DNA from: Balneolales bacterium
GTDB lineage: Bacteria > Bacteroidota > Rhodothermia > Balneolales > Natronogracilivirgulaceae
Length of the DNA stretch: 32,941 nt
Direction: 5' to 3'
Assembly (NCBI GenBank): GCA_007134845.1
Contig: SLKA01000089.1
Coordinates: 1-32,941 of the forward strand
Shown: positions 25,846 through 32,941 of the stretch, one piece after another
Layout of the letters: each line of letters starts with the position of its first letter
How positions within the stretch are numbered: the first letter of the stretch is position 1
Notes under the pieces: generated by a model
Seen by the model: only the letters and a program-made list of their open reading frames with translations
Told to the model about the DNA's origin: nothing
The model's database searches: none
Made by a program: the position numbers and the translations under genes

Positions 25846-26553
25846 CTACAGTTGTGTCGGTGCCGATCCACGCTCTGCCCGCAGTTTGATCATAATATAC
25901 CGGTAGCGGAGTTGCGTGATCCATACGGCAATACCAATAAAACCGATAATAGCGGGATAAAAAACCAGCCGAAGCTCAGGTGCTGTGAGATCGCTGAACG
26001 CCGGATTGCCGTCAGCTCCGGGATGCAGGCTGGGAAGCTGGCGCGGAACGACATAAAGCAGAAACGGCACCGTGGTCGCGGCAAAAACATTGTACACAGC
26101 TGCGATTTTTGCCCGTTTTTCCGGATCGTCAAATGCGGATCGCAGAATGAAGTAGGCGACATAGATCATGAGCGCCATCGCCGAAAGGTTCATCTTCGGC
26201 TCGGCGAAAGTCCACCAGGTGCCCCAGGTAAACCGGGCCCATAACGAGCCGGTAAGCAGTCCGCAGAAACCGAAAAGAATCCCGATCATGGTGGCCGATT
26301 CTGCCAGGGCATCCATGCGCATGGAGCTGCTGATCAGATAGCGGATGCTGAAGATCAGTCCCGCGGCGAACACCACTGTCATGGTAAACCACATCGGTAC
26401 GTGAAAAAAGAGATTGCGGGATGTTTCGTAAAGGATCGGTATCTCGGGCACGCGGATCAGAAAACCGGCTGCAAGCACCGCCGTCATCCACAAAATCAAA
26501 AGATACTTCCAGACTGATAATTTCGGCATAAACGTTACCGGGTTCACCTTCAA
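25846..26553 (-). CDS. ccmC: Cytochrome c maturation protein CcmC with altered WWD motif
   Basis: This 235-residue protein has six likely membrane helices and presents heme to CcmE. The two periplasmic histidines have counterparts in FFHVPMWF (His51) and LPSLHPG. The tryptophan-rich motif begins as usual (WGTWW) but continues TFAEPKMN instead of the classical VWDARLT, so the Asp of WWD is missing at its usual place. It may be replaced by the Glu one residue later. This may be normal for its lineage. It heads the minus-strand ccmCDEF cluster. The next gene upstream is divergent, so ccmA and ccmB are not next to it. Confidence 0.92.
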   Translation of the reverse strand: MKVNPVTFMPKLSVWKYLLILWMTAVLAAGFLIRVPEIPILYETSRNLFFHVPMWFTMTVVFAAGLIFSIRYLISSSMRMDALAESATMIGILFGFCGLLTGSLWARFTWGTWWTFAEPKMNLSAMALMIYVAYFILRSAFDDPEKRAKIAAVYNVFAATTVPFLLYVVPRQLPSLHPGADGNPAFSDLTAPELRLVFYPAIIGFIGIAVWITQLRYRYIMIKLRAERGSAPTQL

Positions 26554-26654
26554 CAGGTTATCGGATTGCCCGTTTGATCACTTTGGATTTTGAAAATTTC
26601 ATGAAGACGCTAAATTAATAAAAAATCTCGTTATTGACTACGAAAAACGAATCC

Positions 26655-27176
26655 ATGACAGCTGATCAGCAAACATACGAACTCCAGCCCGACTGGAAGG
26701 TTTTCCTTATGCCCTATATTATTGGCGTGCTGCTGACGCCGCTGGCAGGTCTGGGACTGTATATCATCTATCGTTACTGGAAAAAATGGAAGGGCAAGCG
26801 GTATCACATTACCAATGCTTCGGTCATTCAAAGGGACGAAGGCGTGGAAACCACCGCTTCCCTGCATGAAATCACATCCTGCAAGGTAGTGTATTCCGGT
26901 TTGCCCGCCCGCTTCGGCATCGGCACTATTGTCATTAAACACACCACCGGAACAATGGAGCTGGCCGGCATCATGGATCCCGGACCTGTTGCCGATCTGA
27001 TCGACCGGGCTGCGGATTCGGAGCGGGATCGCATGAAGATGCGTGAGGAAGCAGAACAGTACATTCCGCAGCATCCTTCCGGAACACTGGATAAAAAAAA
27101 TGAGCTGGTCGGACTCTGGCAGCAGGGCTTGTTGTCAGAGGATGACTATCAGCAGGAACTAAAGAAGTTTGAATGA
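26655..27176 (+). CDS. Membrane protein with PH-like domain and SHOCT-like tail
   Basis: This 173-residue protein is counted from the ATG at 26655 (an upstream TTG at 26634 would add seven residues). One or two close membrane passes lie at about 17-40 (FLMPYIIGVLLTPLAGLGLYIIY). A small beta-rich domain of bacterial PH type follows (about 48-125; RYHITNASVIQRDEGVETTASLHEITSCKVVY, FGIGTIVIKHTTGTMELAGI). The tail KKNELVGLWQQGLLSEDDYQQELKKFE fits a SHOCT motif, a short C-terminal module found in many bacterial membrane proteins. Function is unknown. It is divergent from ccmC and convergent with ilvD. Confidence 0.75.
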   Translation: MTADQQTYELQPDWKVFLMPYIIGVLLTPLAGLGLYIIYRYWKKWKGKRYHITNASVIQRDEGVETTASLHEITSCKVVYSGLPARFGIGTIVIKHTTGTMELAGIMDPGPVADLIDRAADSERDRMKMREEAEQYIPQHPSGTLDKKNELVGLWQQGLLSEDDYQQELKKFE

Positions 27177-27223
27177 CCGGGGCCGAGCTGGCATGGGCAT
27201 TCGCGGACCCGTCCGGAACCGCC

Positions 27224-28897
27224 TCATCCATCCGTGATGCATCCTTTTGATGCGGACGAGACATTGCGCAGATACTTGAGCAGTGTCCCTTTTTTAGCCT
27301 TGAACTCCGGGGCTTTCCACTCTTTTCGGCGCCGTGCGATTTCGTGATCAGCCAAATCCACTGCAAGCCGGTTTTGTGCTGCATCAATAGTAACGATATC
27401 GCCGTCCCTGACCAAAGCGATAAGTCCGCCTTCCTGAGCCTCCGGAGTGATATGTCCTACCACAAATCCGTGCGTACCTCCTGAAAAGCGTCCATCCGTT
27501 ATAAGTGCAACCTCTTTCCCGAGACCCGCGCCCATGATAGCTGAAGTAACTGAAAGCATCTCACGCATACCCGGCCCACCTTTCGGACCCTCATAACGGA
27601 TGATGACCACATCCCCGGCTTTAACATTACCTTCGGATATGCCTTTCAGGCTCTTTTCTTCGGAATCGAACACACGCGCTGTTCCCTGGAACCGGGTCCC
27701 CTCTTTTCCGGTGATCTTGGCTACGGACCCCTCCTCGGCAAGATTGCCATATAATATGGAGAGATGACCGGTTTTTTTGATGGGATCGGATACCGGAGCG
27801 ATGATCGTTTGCCCTTCGTTGAGTCCTGGCAACTCCTCCAGATTCTCCTGAAGTGTTTTTCCGGTGACAGTAAGGCAGTCGCCGTGAAGAAAGCCCTCCT
27901 TGAGAAGCAGTTTCTGCACTGCCGGGACACCGCCGACATCATAAAGATCCTCCATCACAAACTTGCCGCTTGGCTTGAGGTCAGCCAGAAATGGAGTCTT
28001 GTCGGAAATGCGCTGAAAGTCGTCGATCGTGAGGTCGACGCCGGCGGCATGCGCCATGGCCAGCAGGTGAAGAACGGCATTAGTCGAACCACCGAGCGCA
28101 ATGACCACGACAATCGCATTTTCAAAAGATTTACGTGTGAGGATCTTGTCTGGTGTGATATCATTTTCGAGCAGCTGCTTCATGGCGGCACCGGCACGTT
28201 CACACTCTTCGCGCTTGTCATCGGATGTTGCCGGAATCGACGAGCTGTACGGCAGGCTCAGGCCGATGGTTTCTATGGCCGAAGCCATCGTGTTGGCCGT
28301 GTACATGCCCCCGCAGGCACCAGCGCCCGGACAGGCATGCTTGAGCACGCTGTCAAGTCCCTCCTCGTCAATTTTTTTGGCCATGTACTGCCCCCATGCT
28401 TCAAAAGCAGACACCACATCCAGCTTGCTGTCAGCAAAAAATCCGGGACGGATGGTGCCTCCATAGACCATAATGGAAGGTCGATTGAGCCGCGCCATGG
28501 CAATGACTGATCCGGGCATGTTCTTGTCACATCCCGGTAGGGCGATCACACCGTCATACCACTGTGCGGCAACGACCGTCTCGATGGAATCGGCGATAAT
28601 ATCGCGCGATTGAAGAGAGTATTTCATGCCGGTCGTACCCATGGATATACCGTCACTGACCCCGATCGTATGAAAGATATAACCGATCATCGATTCCCGG
28701 ACGACTCCCTTTTTAACCAGAATCGCCAGTTCGTTGAGATGCATATTGCATGGGTTACCGTCCCATCCCATACTGGCAATACCGATCTGGGGTTTGTCAA
28801 AATCCTCCCGGGTTAGTCCGGTTGCATAGAGCATGGCCTGTGAACCGACTTGTGAGCGCACCTGCGTAAGACGCTTGCTGTATTTGTTCAATGACAT
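27224..28897 (-). CDS. ilvD: Dihydroxy-acid dehydratase
   Basis: This enzyme catalyses the third common step of valine and isoleucine synthesis, dehydrating 2,3-dihydroxy-isovalerate or -methylvalerate. It has 557 residues, the normal size. Three cysteines that ligate the Fe-S cluster are visible: Cys50 ([12 protein letters not shown]), Cys123 ([11 protein letters not shown]) and Cys195 ([17 protein letters not shown]). The C-terminal [23 protein letters not shown] is characteristic. This cysteine set fits the [2Fe-2S]-type IlvD group. It is on the minus strand, head-to-head with ilvBNC across a 700-bp regulatory region, whereas in many relatives ilvD leads the same operon. Confidence 0.96.
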   Translation of the reverse strand: MSLNKYSKRLTQVRSQVGSQAMLYATGLTREDFDKPQIGIASMGWDGNPCNMHLNELAILVKKGVVRESMIGYIFHTIGVSDGISMGTTGMKYSLQSRDIIADSIETVVAAQWYDGVIALPGCDKNMPGSVIAMARLNRPSIMVYGGTIRPGFFADSKLDVVSAFEAWGQYMAKKIDEEGLDSVLKHACPGAGACGGMYTANTMASAIETIGLSLPYSSSIPATSDDKREECERAGAAMKQLLENDITPDKILTRKSFENAIVVVIALGGSTNAVLHLLAMAHAAGVDLTIDDFQRISDKTPFLADLKPSGKFVMEDLYDVGGVPAVQKLLLKEGFLHGDCLTVTGKTLQENLEELPGLNEGQTIIAPVSDPIKKTGHLSILYGNLAEEGSVAKITGKEGTRFQGTARVFDSEEKSLKGISEGNVKAGDVVIIRYEGPKGGPGMREMLSVTSAIMGAGLGKEVALITDGRFSGGTHGFVVGHITPEAQEGGLIALVRDGDIVTIDAAQNRLAVDLADHEIARRRKEWKAPEFKAKKGTLLKYLRNVSSASKGCITDG

Positions 28898-29263
28898 AAG
28901 TAGTTCCGCTAATAACTGTTATTCTTCGACAGCAGTCTGACAAGCTCAGTGAATGTTTTTATGACTGCGATGCATAATGCTACCACATTCAAAGCTTTTT
29001 CACAAGACAAACTTTTGTCAGTATAAAACGAATTTTAGATGAATACTATGAAACAGCCATATACAAGGTACTGTTTGAATGATATAACAATTACTATGAA
29101 ATTACAGCAATATTAACTCAAAAAGCGCTTCCATTATTGAATACTTTTATGTTCATTTGGTTTTTATATTTACTTATTACGTCTATATTGCATTTCAGCA
29201 TAAATATTTTAATACCACAAACACACTTTTAAGAATTTATTTACTTTTTATTGATTTTTGCTG
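28898..29263. other. AT-rich intergenic region upstream of ilvD
   Basis: This region has low GC content and no ORF of note. It contains a 14-bp palindrome, GACAAACTTTTGTC with a 2-bp centre (29006-29019), about 110 bp upstream of ilvD. An 8-bp palindrome AAGCGCTT lies near 29123. I found no consensus promoter for ilvD on the minus strand. Confidence 0.5.
29006..29019. promoter_or_regulatory. 14-bp palindrome upstream of ilvD, possible operator
   Basis: GACAAA and TTTGTC are perfectly complementary around a CT centre, in the ilvD upstream region. Symmetry of this size suits a dimeric regulator, but there is no further support in the window. Confidence 0.3.
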
Positions 29264-29293
29264 TTGACAAAAGCAAGAAAATCATTAGCTTTG
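29264..29293 (+). promoter_or_regulatory. Consensus Bacteroidota promoter of the ilvBNC leader
   Basis: TTG at 29264-29266 is followed after exactly 19 bp by TAGCTTTG at 29286-29293. This is a full match to the TTG-N19-TAnnTTTG primary-sigma consensus known from Bacteroidota. Transcription would begin near 29298-29300, about 40 nt before the leader ORF at 29342. A 9-bp direct repeat TGTAATGCA (29297-29305 and 29312-29320) overlaps the predicted start and could be an operator. Confidence 0.82.
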
Positions 29294-29341
29294 AGGTGTA
29301 ATGCACATAGCTGTAATGCATAAAGCAAGTATCGAGTACAC

Positions 29342-29530
29342 ATGACGATGACACGAATACAACCTGAAGCAGTCGCACTTCCCGTTCAGAGGCCGGACAG
29401 CCCTGGCGTTCGGGTTGGCTCGTCAATCACGCCGGAACACGCTTCCGAATTTCTCACCTCCGTACTCAGATTATCGCTCATAAGCGGTTCCATTATTCTA
29501 ATTATTGACCTACTAATTGGCATTCTATAA
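29342..29530 (+). CDS. Probable leader peptide of the ilvBNC attenuator
   Basis: This is a 62-codon ORF between a consensus promoter and ilvB. The first half is unremarkable. The last 26 residues are mostly branched-chain (about 8 Leu, 7 Ile, 1 Val). Codons 51-62 consist of six ATT (Ile), four CTA (Leu), one GAC and one GGC before the TAA. CTA is otherwise scarce here: by eye I found none in frame in ilvB. Concentration of rare Leu codons with Ile codons at the end of a short ORF just upstream of a branched-chain amino-acid operon is the hallmark of ribosome-mediated attenuation, as in ilvL and leuL of enterobacteria. A small membrane protein is the alternative reading. The product itself probably has no function. 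Confidence 0.72.
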   Translation: MTMTRIQPEAVALPVQRPDSPGVRVGSSITPEHASEFLTSVLRLSLISGSIILIIDLLIGIL

Positions 29531-29606
29531 TTCACTGCCAGAGGTCATCCTACATCCCATCTATTAGAATAAGAAGTTGAAATTGGAAAAAGGTAATGAC
29601 CTCTGG
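29506..29606 (+). promoter_or_regulatory. Competing RNA hairpins between the leader peptide and ilvB
   Basis: CCAGAGGTCAT at 29538-29548, seven bases after the leader stop codon, is perfectly complementary over 11 bp to ATGACCTCTGG at 29596-29606. The first three bases of the right arm are the earliest possible ilvB start codon. The left arm can instead pair through AGGTCA (29542-29547) with TGACCT (29506-29511), which lies inside the Ile/Leu codon run. The two pairings exclude each other. No U-run follows the right arm, so control of translation initiation is more likely than termination. Confidence 0.6.
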
Positions 29607-31467
29607 GAAATCGGACTGTACACGAACCAAAATCCCATATCCGTCATTCACCATGAAACAACCCGCATCAACTCCCACAGCTGGAAAAACAGCAATAGCA
29701 GATCGTCCTGCAGTAAATGGCACTGCCGGAAAAACCACTACTGATACCAGCGTTACGGTCAAAAAAGAACTGAATGGAGGTGAAATCCTCATTCAAAGCC
29801 TGCTGGATCAGGGCGTGGACACCATTTTCGGATACCCGGGTGGGGTCGTCCTGGGTATTTATGACTCACTCTTCAAAACCCCGGAGCTCCGGCATATTCT
29901 GGTCCGCCACGAGCAGGGCGGCACACACATGGCTGACGGATATGCGCGTGCCACCGGCAAGCCGGGTGTGATCCTGGCCACATCAGGACCTGGTGCAACC
30001 AATACCGTGACAGGCATCACCACTGCGATGATGGATTCTATTCCGATGATCGTGCTTACAGGACAGGTTCCCTCCTCTTTTATCGGAAACGATGCCTTTC
30101 AGGAGGCAGACATCATCGGCATGACGCGTCCGATTACCAAGCACAGTTTTCTGGTCAAGAAAGTGGAAGATCTTGCCGACGCCATCCGTGACGCCTTCTA
30201 CATCGCGACTTCAGGGCGACCCGGTCCGGTTCTGGTCGATCTGCCGAAGGACATGCTTTTTGCCAAATCGAATTATGAAAAAAGAGAACCCCAGATATCA
30301 CTCAGAGGCTATCAGCCACGAACAAAAGGAGATCCTGAACAGATCCGGAAAGCGGCCGAACTTATCAATGTATCCAGAAAGCCTCTGTTATATGTTGGTG
30401 GAGGGGCCATTATGGGTGATGCGCAAAAGGAGGTCATTGAACTGGCCCGCAAGTGCCGCATTCCCGTGACCACTACCCTTATGGGACTGGGCGCCTACCC
30501 GGAAAGCGACCCTCTCTCGCTCGGCATGCTCGGCATGCACGGCACCTGGTATGCCAACATGGCCATTCAGAAGTGCGATGTCCTCATTGCCGCCGGAGCA
30601 CGTTTCGACGATCGTGTAACCGGGCGCGTGGACGGCTTTTCACCTCACTCAAGGAAAATTCATATCGACATAGATCCCTCCTGCATCAATAAAAATATCC
30701 ATGTGGAAGTGCCTGTGACCGGCGATGTCAAGGAAGTGCTTTTGGAGCTCATTAAGCAGGTCGGCGAAGTCGATACCACCGATTGGCTCTCCACCATCGA
30801 TCAGTGGCGCCGCGAGCACCCGCTGCGCTATGAACCGCGCAGTGACGAAATCGCCCCGCAGTACATGATCCAGGAAATTTCACGCGTCACCAAAGGCGAG
30901 GCAATCGTGTCCACAGATGTCGGGCAGCATCAGATGTGGGCGGCACAGTACTACCAGTACAATCACCCCAAATCGTGGATCTCATCCGGCGGACTTGGAA
31001 CCATGGGCTTCGGATTCCCTGCCGCGATAGGCGCTGCGGTGGCCCGGCCCGACCGCGATGTCTGGTGCGTCACCGGCGACGGCGGCTTTCAGATGACTTC
31101 CATGGAGATGACCACAGCCGTTGCCTACAATATCCCGGTAAAAGTCGCCATCATGAACAACGGCTATCTCGGCATGGTACGACAGTGGCAGGAAATGTTT
31201 TATGGTGGACGCTATTCCCACTCCTTCCTGGAGGACAGCAATCCTGATTTCGTCAAAATGGCTGAAGCATACGGTGCCGTTGGCATGCGGGCCGAAAACG
31301 TACATGAACTCAGGGATGTGCTTGAAAAGGCGCACGCCATCAAGGACCGACCGGTTGTCATGGATATCCGTGTCACCAAAGATGAATGTGTCTACCCGAT
31401 GATCCCGCCGGGGGCCGCAGTCGATGAGTTGATTGACACTCCCTTGCCGGTTAAACCGGAAAAATAG
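29596..31467 (+). CDS. ilvB: Acetolactate synthase large subunit
   Basis: This ThDP- and FAD-type enzyme makes 2-acetolactate or 2-aceto-2-hydroxybutyrate, the first common step of Val/Leu/Ile synthesis. The core starts at about residue 60 ([25 protein letters not shown]). The ThDP-activating Glu106 is in [19 protein letters not shown], and the ThDP/Mg site is GDGGFQMTS...[11 protein letters not shown]. The enzyme is complete (623 residues) but has an unusual Thr/Ala/Lys-rich N-terminal extension of about 55 residues, partly avoidable if the ATG at 29653 is the real start. The start at 29596 lies inside the right arm of the leader hairpin. It is followed by ilvN after 130 bp. Confidence 0.95.
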   Translation: MTSGKSDCTRTKIPYPSFTMKQPASTPTAGKTAIADRPAVNGTAGKTTTDTSVTVKKELNGGEILIQSLLDQGVDTIFGYPGGVVLGIYDSLFKTPELRHILVRHEQGGTHMADGYARATGKPGVILATSGPGATNTVTGITTAMMDSIPMIVLTGQVPSSFIGNDAFQEADIIGMTRPITKHSFLVKKVEDLADAIRDAFYIATSGRPGPVLVDLPKDMLFAKSNYEKREPQISLRGYQPRTKGDPEQIRKAAELINVSRKPLLYVGGGAIMGDAQKEVIELARKCRIPVTTTLMGLGAYPESDPLSLGMLGMHGTWYANMAIQKCDVLIAAGARFDDRVTGRVDGFSPHSRKIHIDIDPSCINKNIHVEVPVTGDVKEVLLELIKQVGEVDTTDWLSTIDQWRREHPLRYEPRSDEIAPQYMIQEISRVTKGEAIVSTDVGQHQMWAAQYYQYNHPKSWISSGGLGTMGFGFPAAIGAAVARPDRDVWCVTGDGGFQMTSMEMTTAVAYNIPVKVAIMNNGYLGMVRQWQEMFYGGRYSHSFLEDSNPDFVKMAEAYGAVGMRAENVHELRDVLEKAHAIKDRPVVMDIRVTKDECVYPMIPPGAAVDELIDTPLPVKPEK

Positions 31468-31556
31468 CACAGGATGTCCGGCATATACATTCCGATTACA
31501 GATTCACCCTGCAGCCCGGCTTCACCATCGGTTTCACCATCCCTCCTCATCCAAAT

Positions 31557-31587
31557 ACATAATCACAACCAAACAACATAATCACAA
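31557..31587 (+). repeat. 12-bp direct repeat before ilvN
   Basis: ACATAATCACAA occurs exactly twice, at 31557-31568 and 31576-31587, just before the ilvN start at 31598. TTCACCATC is also doubled slightly upstream (31521-31529 and 31532-31540). Confidence 0.6.
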
Positions 31588-31597
31588 ATAAACAGCA

Positions 31598-32110
31598 ATG
31601 TCCGCAGCCGAAAAAAAAGAAAAGAAACACACGATCTCGATGAAGGTCAGTCACAACTTCAATGCCCTGGCGCGCATTGCAGGATTGTTTACCGGACGCG
31701 GATTCAACATCGACAGCATCAGCATCGGCGAAGCCGAAGAGAACAAAATGGCCAGCTGCACCATCACCACTCATGGGGATGAACGCATTATCGACCAGAT
31801 CATCCTTCAACTGGATAAACTGGTGGATGTAGTCAGCGTCGAAGACCTCACCTTTCTCCCTCACGTAGAGCGGGAACTGGCACTGGTGAAGATCGAATCC
31901 ACCAAGGAAAAGCAGACCGAGATCATCCAGGTGGCCAATGTATTCCGGGCGAAAGTGATCGACATCAGTCCGGAAAGCCTCACCGTCGAAATTACCGGTC
32001 GCAAGGACAAGGTGGATGCCGCCATCGGCATGTTCGAGCCGTTTGGCATCCGCCAGGTGGCGCGGACCGGTACGGTTGCCATGAAACGGGAATATCAATC
32101 CAGGGACTGA
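31598..32110 (+). CDS. ilvN: Acetolactate synthase small (regulatory) subunit
   Basis: This 170-residue partner of IlvB gives full activity and valine feedback sensitivity. Residues about 10-85 form the ACT domain: HTISMKVSHNFNALARIAGLFTGRGFNIDSISIG, with the Asn and Gly residues around the valine pocket typical of the family. The C-terminal domain (about 90-165; ELALVKIE, FRAKVIDISPESLTVEITGRKDKVDAAIGMFEPFGIRQVARTGTVAMKR) is the usual second half. The length is typical of full-size IlvH/IlvN. It lies 130 bp after ilvB and 197 bp before ilvC, in the same direction. Confidence 0.95.
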   Translation: MSAAEKKEKKHTISMKVSHNFNALARIAGLFTGRGFNIDSISIGEAEENKMASCTITTHGDERIIDQIILQLDKLVDVVSVEDLTFLPHVERELALVKIESTKEKQTEIIQVANVFRAKVIDISPESLTVEITGRKDKVDAAIGMFEPFGIRQVARTGTVAMKREYQSRD

Positions 32111-32307
32111 CACCCGGTAAATCTCTTGATAAACAAAACGGAGCTGCAGGAATTTTAAAGCAAACCCGAAATCATTCCAGAACCCATAACTCAGCAAGTA
32201 AATAAATTAATCAGATGAAATGGCCATGTCGGCAATTCGACACACATGTGCATGATTATTTACGACATGGACATTACATATGTCCTTAGAAATAAAAAAA
32301 TAAACAG

Positions 32308-32941
32308 ATGAAATTATATTATGACAACGATGCCGACCTCTCCGTCCTGAAAGACAAGATTGTAGCCGTGCTTGGTTACGGGAGTCAAGGACACGCACAT
32401 GCGCTCAATCTTCATGAAAGTGGGGTGTCGGTCATTGTCGGTCTGCGCAGCGACAGCCGTTCGCGTGAAAAAGCACAAAAAGACGGCCTCACCGTCTATG
32501 AAACCGCCGAAGCGGCCGGCAAGGCCGATATTGTGATGGTGCTTCTTCCCGATGAAAAACAGAAAGATGTCTACGAGAAGGATATTCTTCCGAATCTGAA
32601 ACCGGGCAATGCCCTGGCTTTTGCCCACGGGTTCAACATCCATTTCAACCAGATTGCCCCACCCGAGAATATCGGCGTATTCATGGTGGCCCCGAAAGGG
32701 CCGGGACACCTGGTCCGGCGCGTCTACACTCAGGGCGCCGGCGTGCCCTGCCTGTTCGCCATCCACCAGGATCCCGATGGAAACCTGCGCGATGTGGCTC
32801 TGGCCTATGCCAAGGGCGTCGGCGGGACCCGTGCCGGTGTCATTGAAACGACTTTTGAAGAAGAGACCGAGTCTGACCTGTTCGGTGAGCAGGCCGTTTT
32901 GTGCGGCGGCATGACCGAGCTGGTCAATACCGGTTTTGAAG
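32308..32941 (+). CDS. ilvC: Ketol-acid reductoisomerase (3' end outside window)
   Basis: This enzyme isomerises and reduces acetolactate with NAD(P)H and Mg2+. The first 211 codons are visible. The cofactor fold begins [17 protein letters not shown] (19-35). The loop after the second strand ([12 protein letters not shown], 45-56) has Arg and several Ser residues, which favours NADPH. His107 in FAHGFN is the catalytic histidine, and [11 protein letters not shown] follows. Asp190 and Glu194 in [14 protein letters not shown] are the Mg ligands. The domain start is normal for class I KARI. It is preceded by a 197-bp gap with small dyads and belongs to the ilvBNC operon; leu genes may follow outside the window. 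Confidence 0.95.
   Translation, partial: MKLYYDNDADLSVLKDKIVAVLGYGSQGHAHALNLHESGVSVIVGLRSDSRSREKAQKDGLTVYETAEAAGKADIVMVLLPDEKQKDVYEKDILPNLKPGNALAFAHGFNIHFNQIAPPENIGVFMVAPKGPGHLVRRVYTQGAGVPCLFAIHQDPDGNLRDVALAYAKGVGGTRAGVIETTFEEETESDLFGEQAVLCGGMTELVNTGFE

Noticed and set aside
29342-29530. Leader ORF as a genuine small membrane protein
   Set aside because: Its hydrophobic tail could span a membrane. However, the rare CTA codons, the position after a consensus promoter and the hairpins before ilvB fit a regulatory leader better. Not fully excluded.
32215-32289. 24-codon ORF in the ilvN-ilvC gap, preceded by the same CAGATGAAAT context as ilvC
   Set aside because: It contains almost no branched-chain codons and no clear hairpin partner, so I do not call it a second leader peptide. 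It is most likely chance or a small sequence duplication.

Overview
The window looks like chromosomal DNA of a free-living Bacteroidota-group bacterium, most likely from the Balneolaeota/Rhodothermaeota side. This is inferred from four things: a textbook Bacteroidota promoter (TTG-N19-TAnnTTTG) before ilvB, a general lack of Shine-Dalgarno sequences, many lipoproteins and secreted S9 peptidases, and a cytochrome c maturation operon with a Cys-type CcmE. No phage, insertion sequence, CRISPR array or defence island is visible.

Layout. 1-2233: the end of trkA, then trkH (K+ uptake). 2305-3364: an iodotyrosine-deiodinase-like nitroreductase and a stand-alone Smr protein. 3528-4046: a small basic protein with two AP2-like halves. 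4180-6349: a lipoprotein gamma-glutamyltransferase homologue and a small hypothetical gene. 6482-15652 is a long minus-strand run (read from the right): a cytoplasmic GGT homologue, a lamin-tail/SdiA-regulated-like lipoprotein, a DPP-IV-like S9 peptidase lipoprotein, a coiled-coil hypothetical, msrA and a second S9 peptidase. Together with the first GGT this suggests an emphasis on peptide breakdown. 16001-16649: a stress pair, CsbD plus a coiled-coil envelope protein. 16875-18752 (minus): a purple-acid-phosphatase-like lipoprotein. 18753-19412 is a gene-poor stretch with a perfect 15-bp hairpin. 19413-20474: an aldo/keto reductase.

20712-26553 (minus): ccmC-ccmD-ccmE-ccmF, a DUF5683-like secreted protein, truA, and tRNA-Asn with a strong terminator. 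CcmE carries CxxxY instead of HxxxY. ccmA, ccmB, ccmG and ccmH are not next to the cluster. 26655-27176: a membrane protein with PH-like and SHOCT-like segments. 27224-32941 is the branched-chain amino-acid locus: ilvD on the minus strand, and ilvB-ilvN-ilvC (cut by the window end) on the plus strand.

The most interesting element is the 330-bp leader of ilvB (29264-29606). It has a consensus promoter and a 62-codon ORF ending in a dense run of Ile ATT and Leu CTA codons. Immediately after it lies an 11-bp perfect inverted repeat whose right arm contains the first possible ilvB start codon, and whose left arm can alternatively pair with the leader codons. I read it as a peptide-leader attenuator for branched-chain amino-acid synthesis, possibly acting on translation because no U-tract follows. 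A second recurring theme is short degenerate tandem repeats (12, 13 and 20 bp) in the gaps at gene ends.
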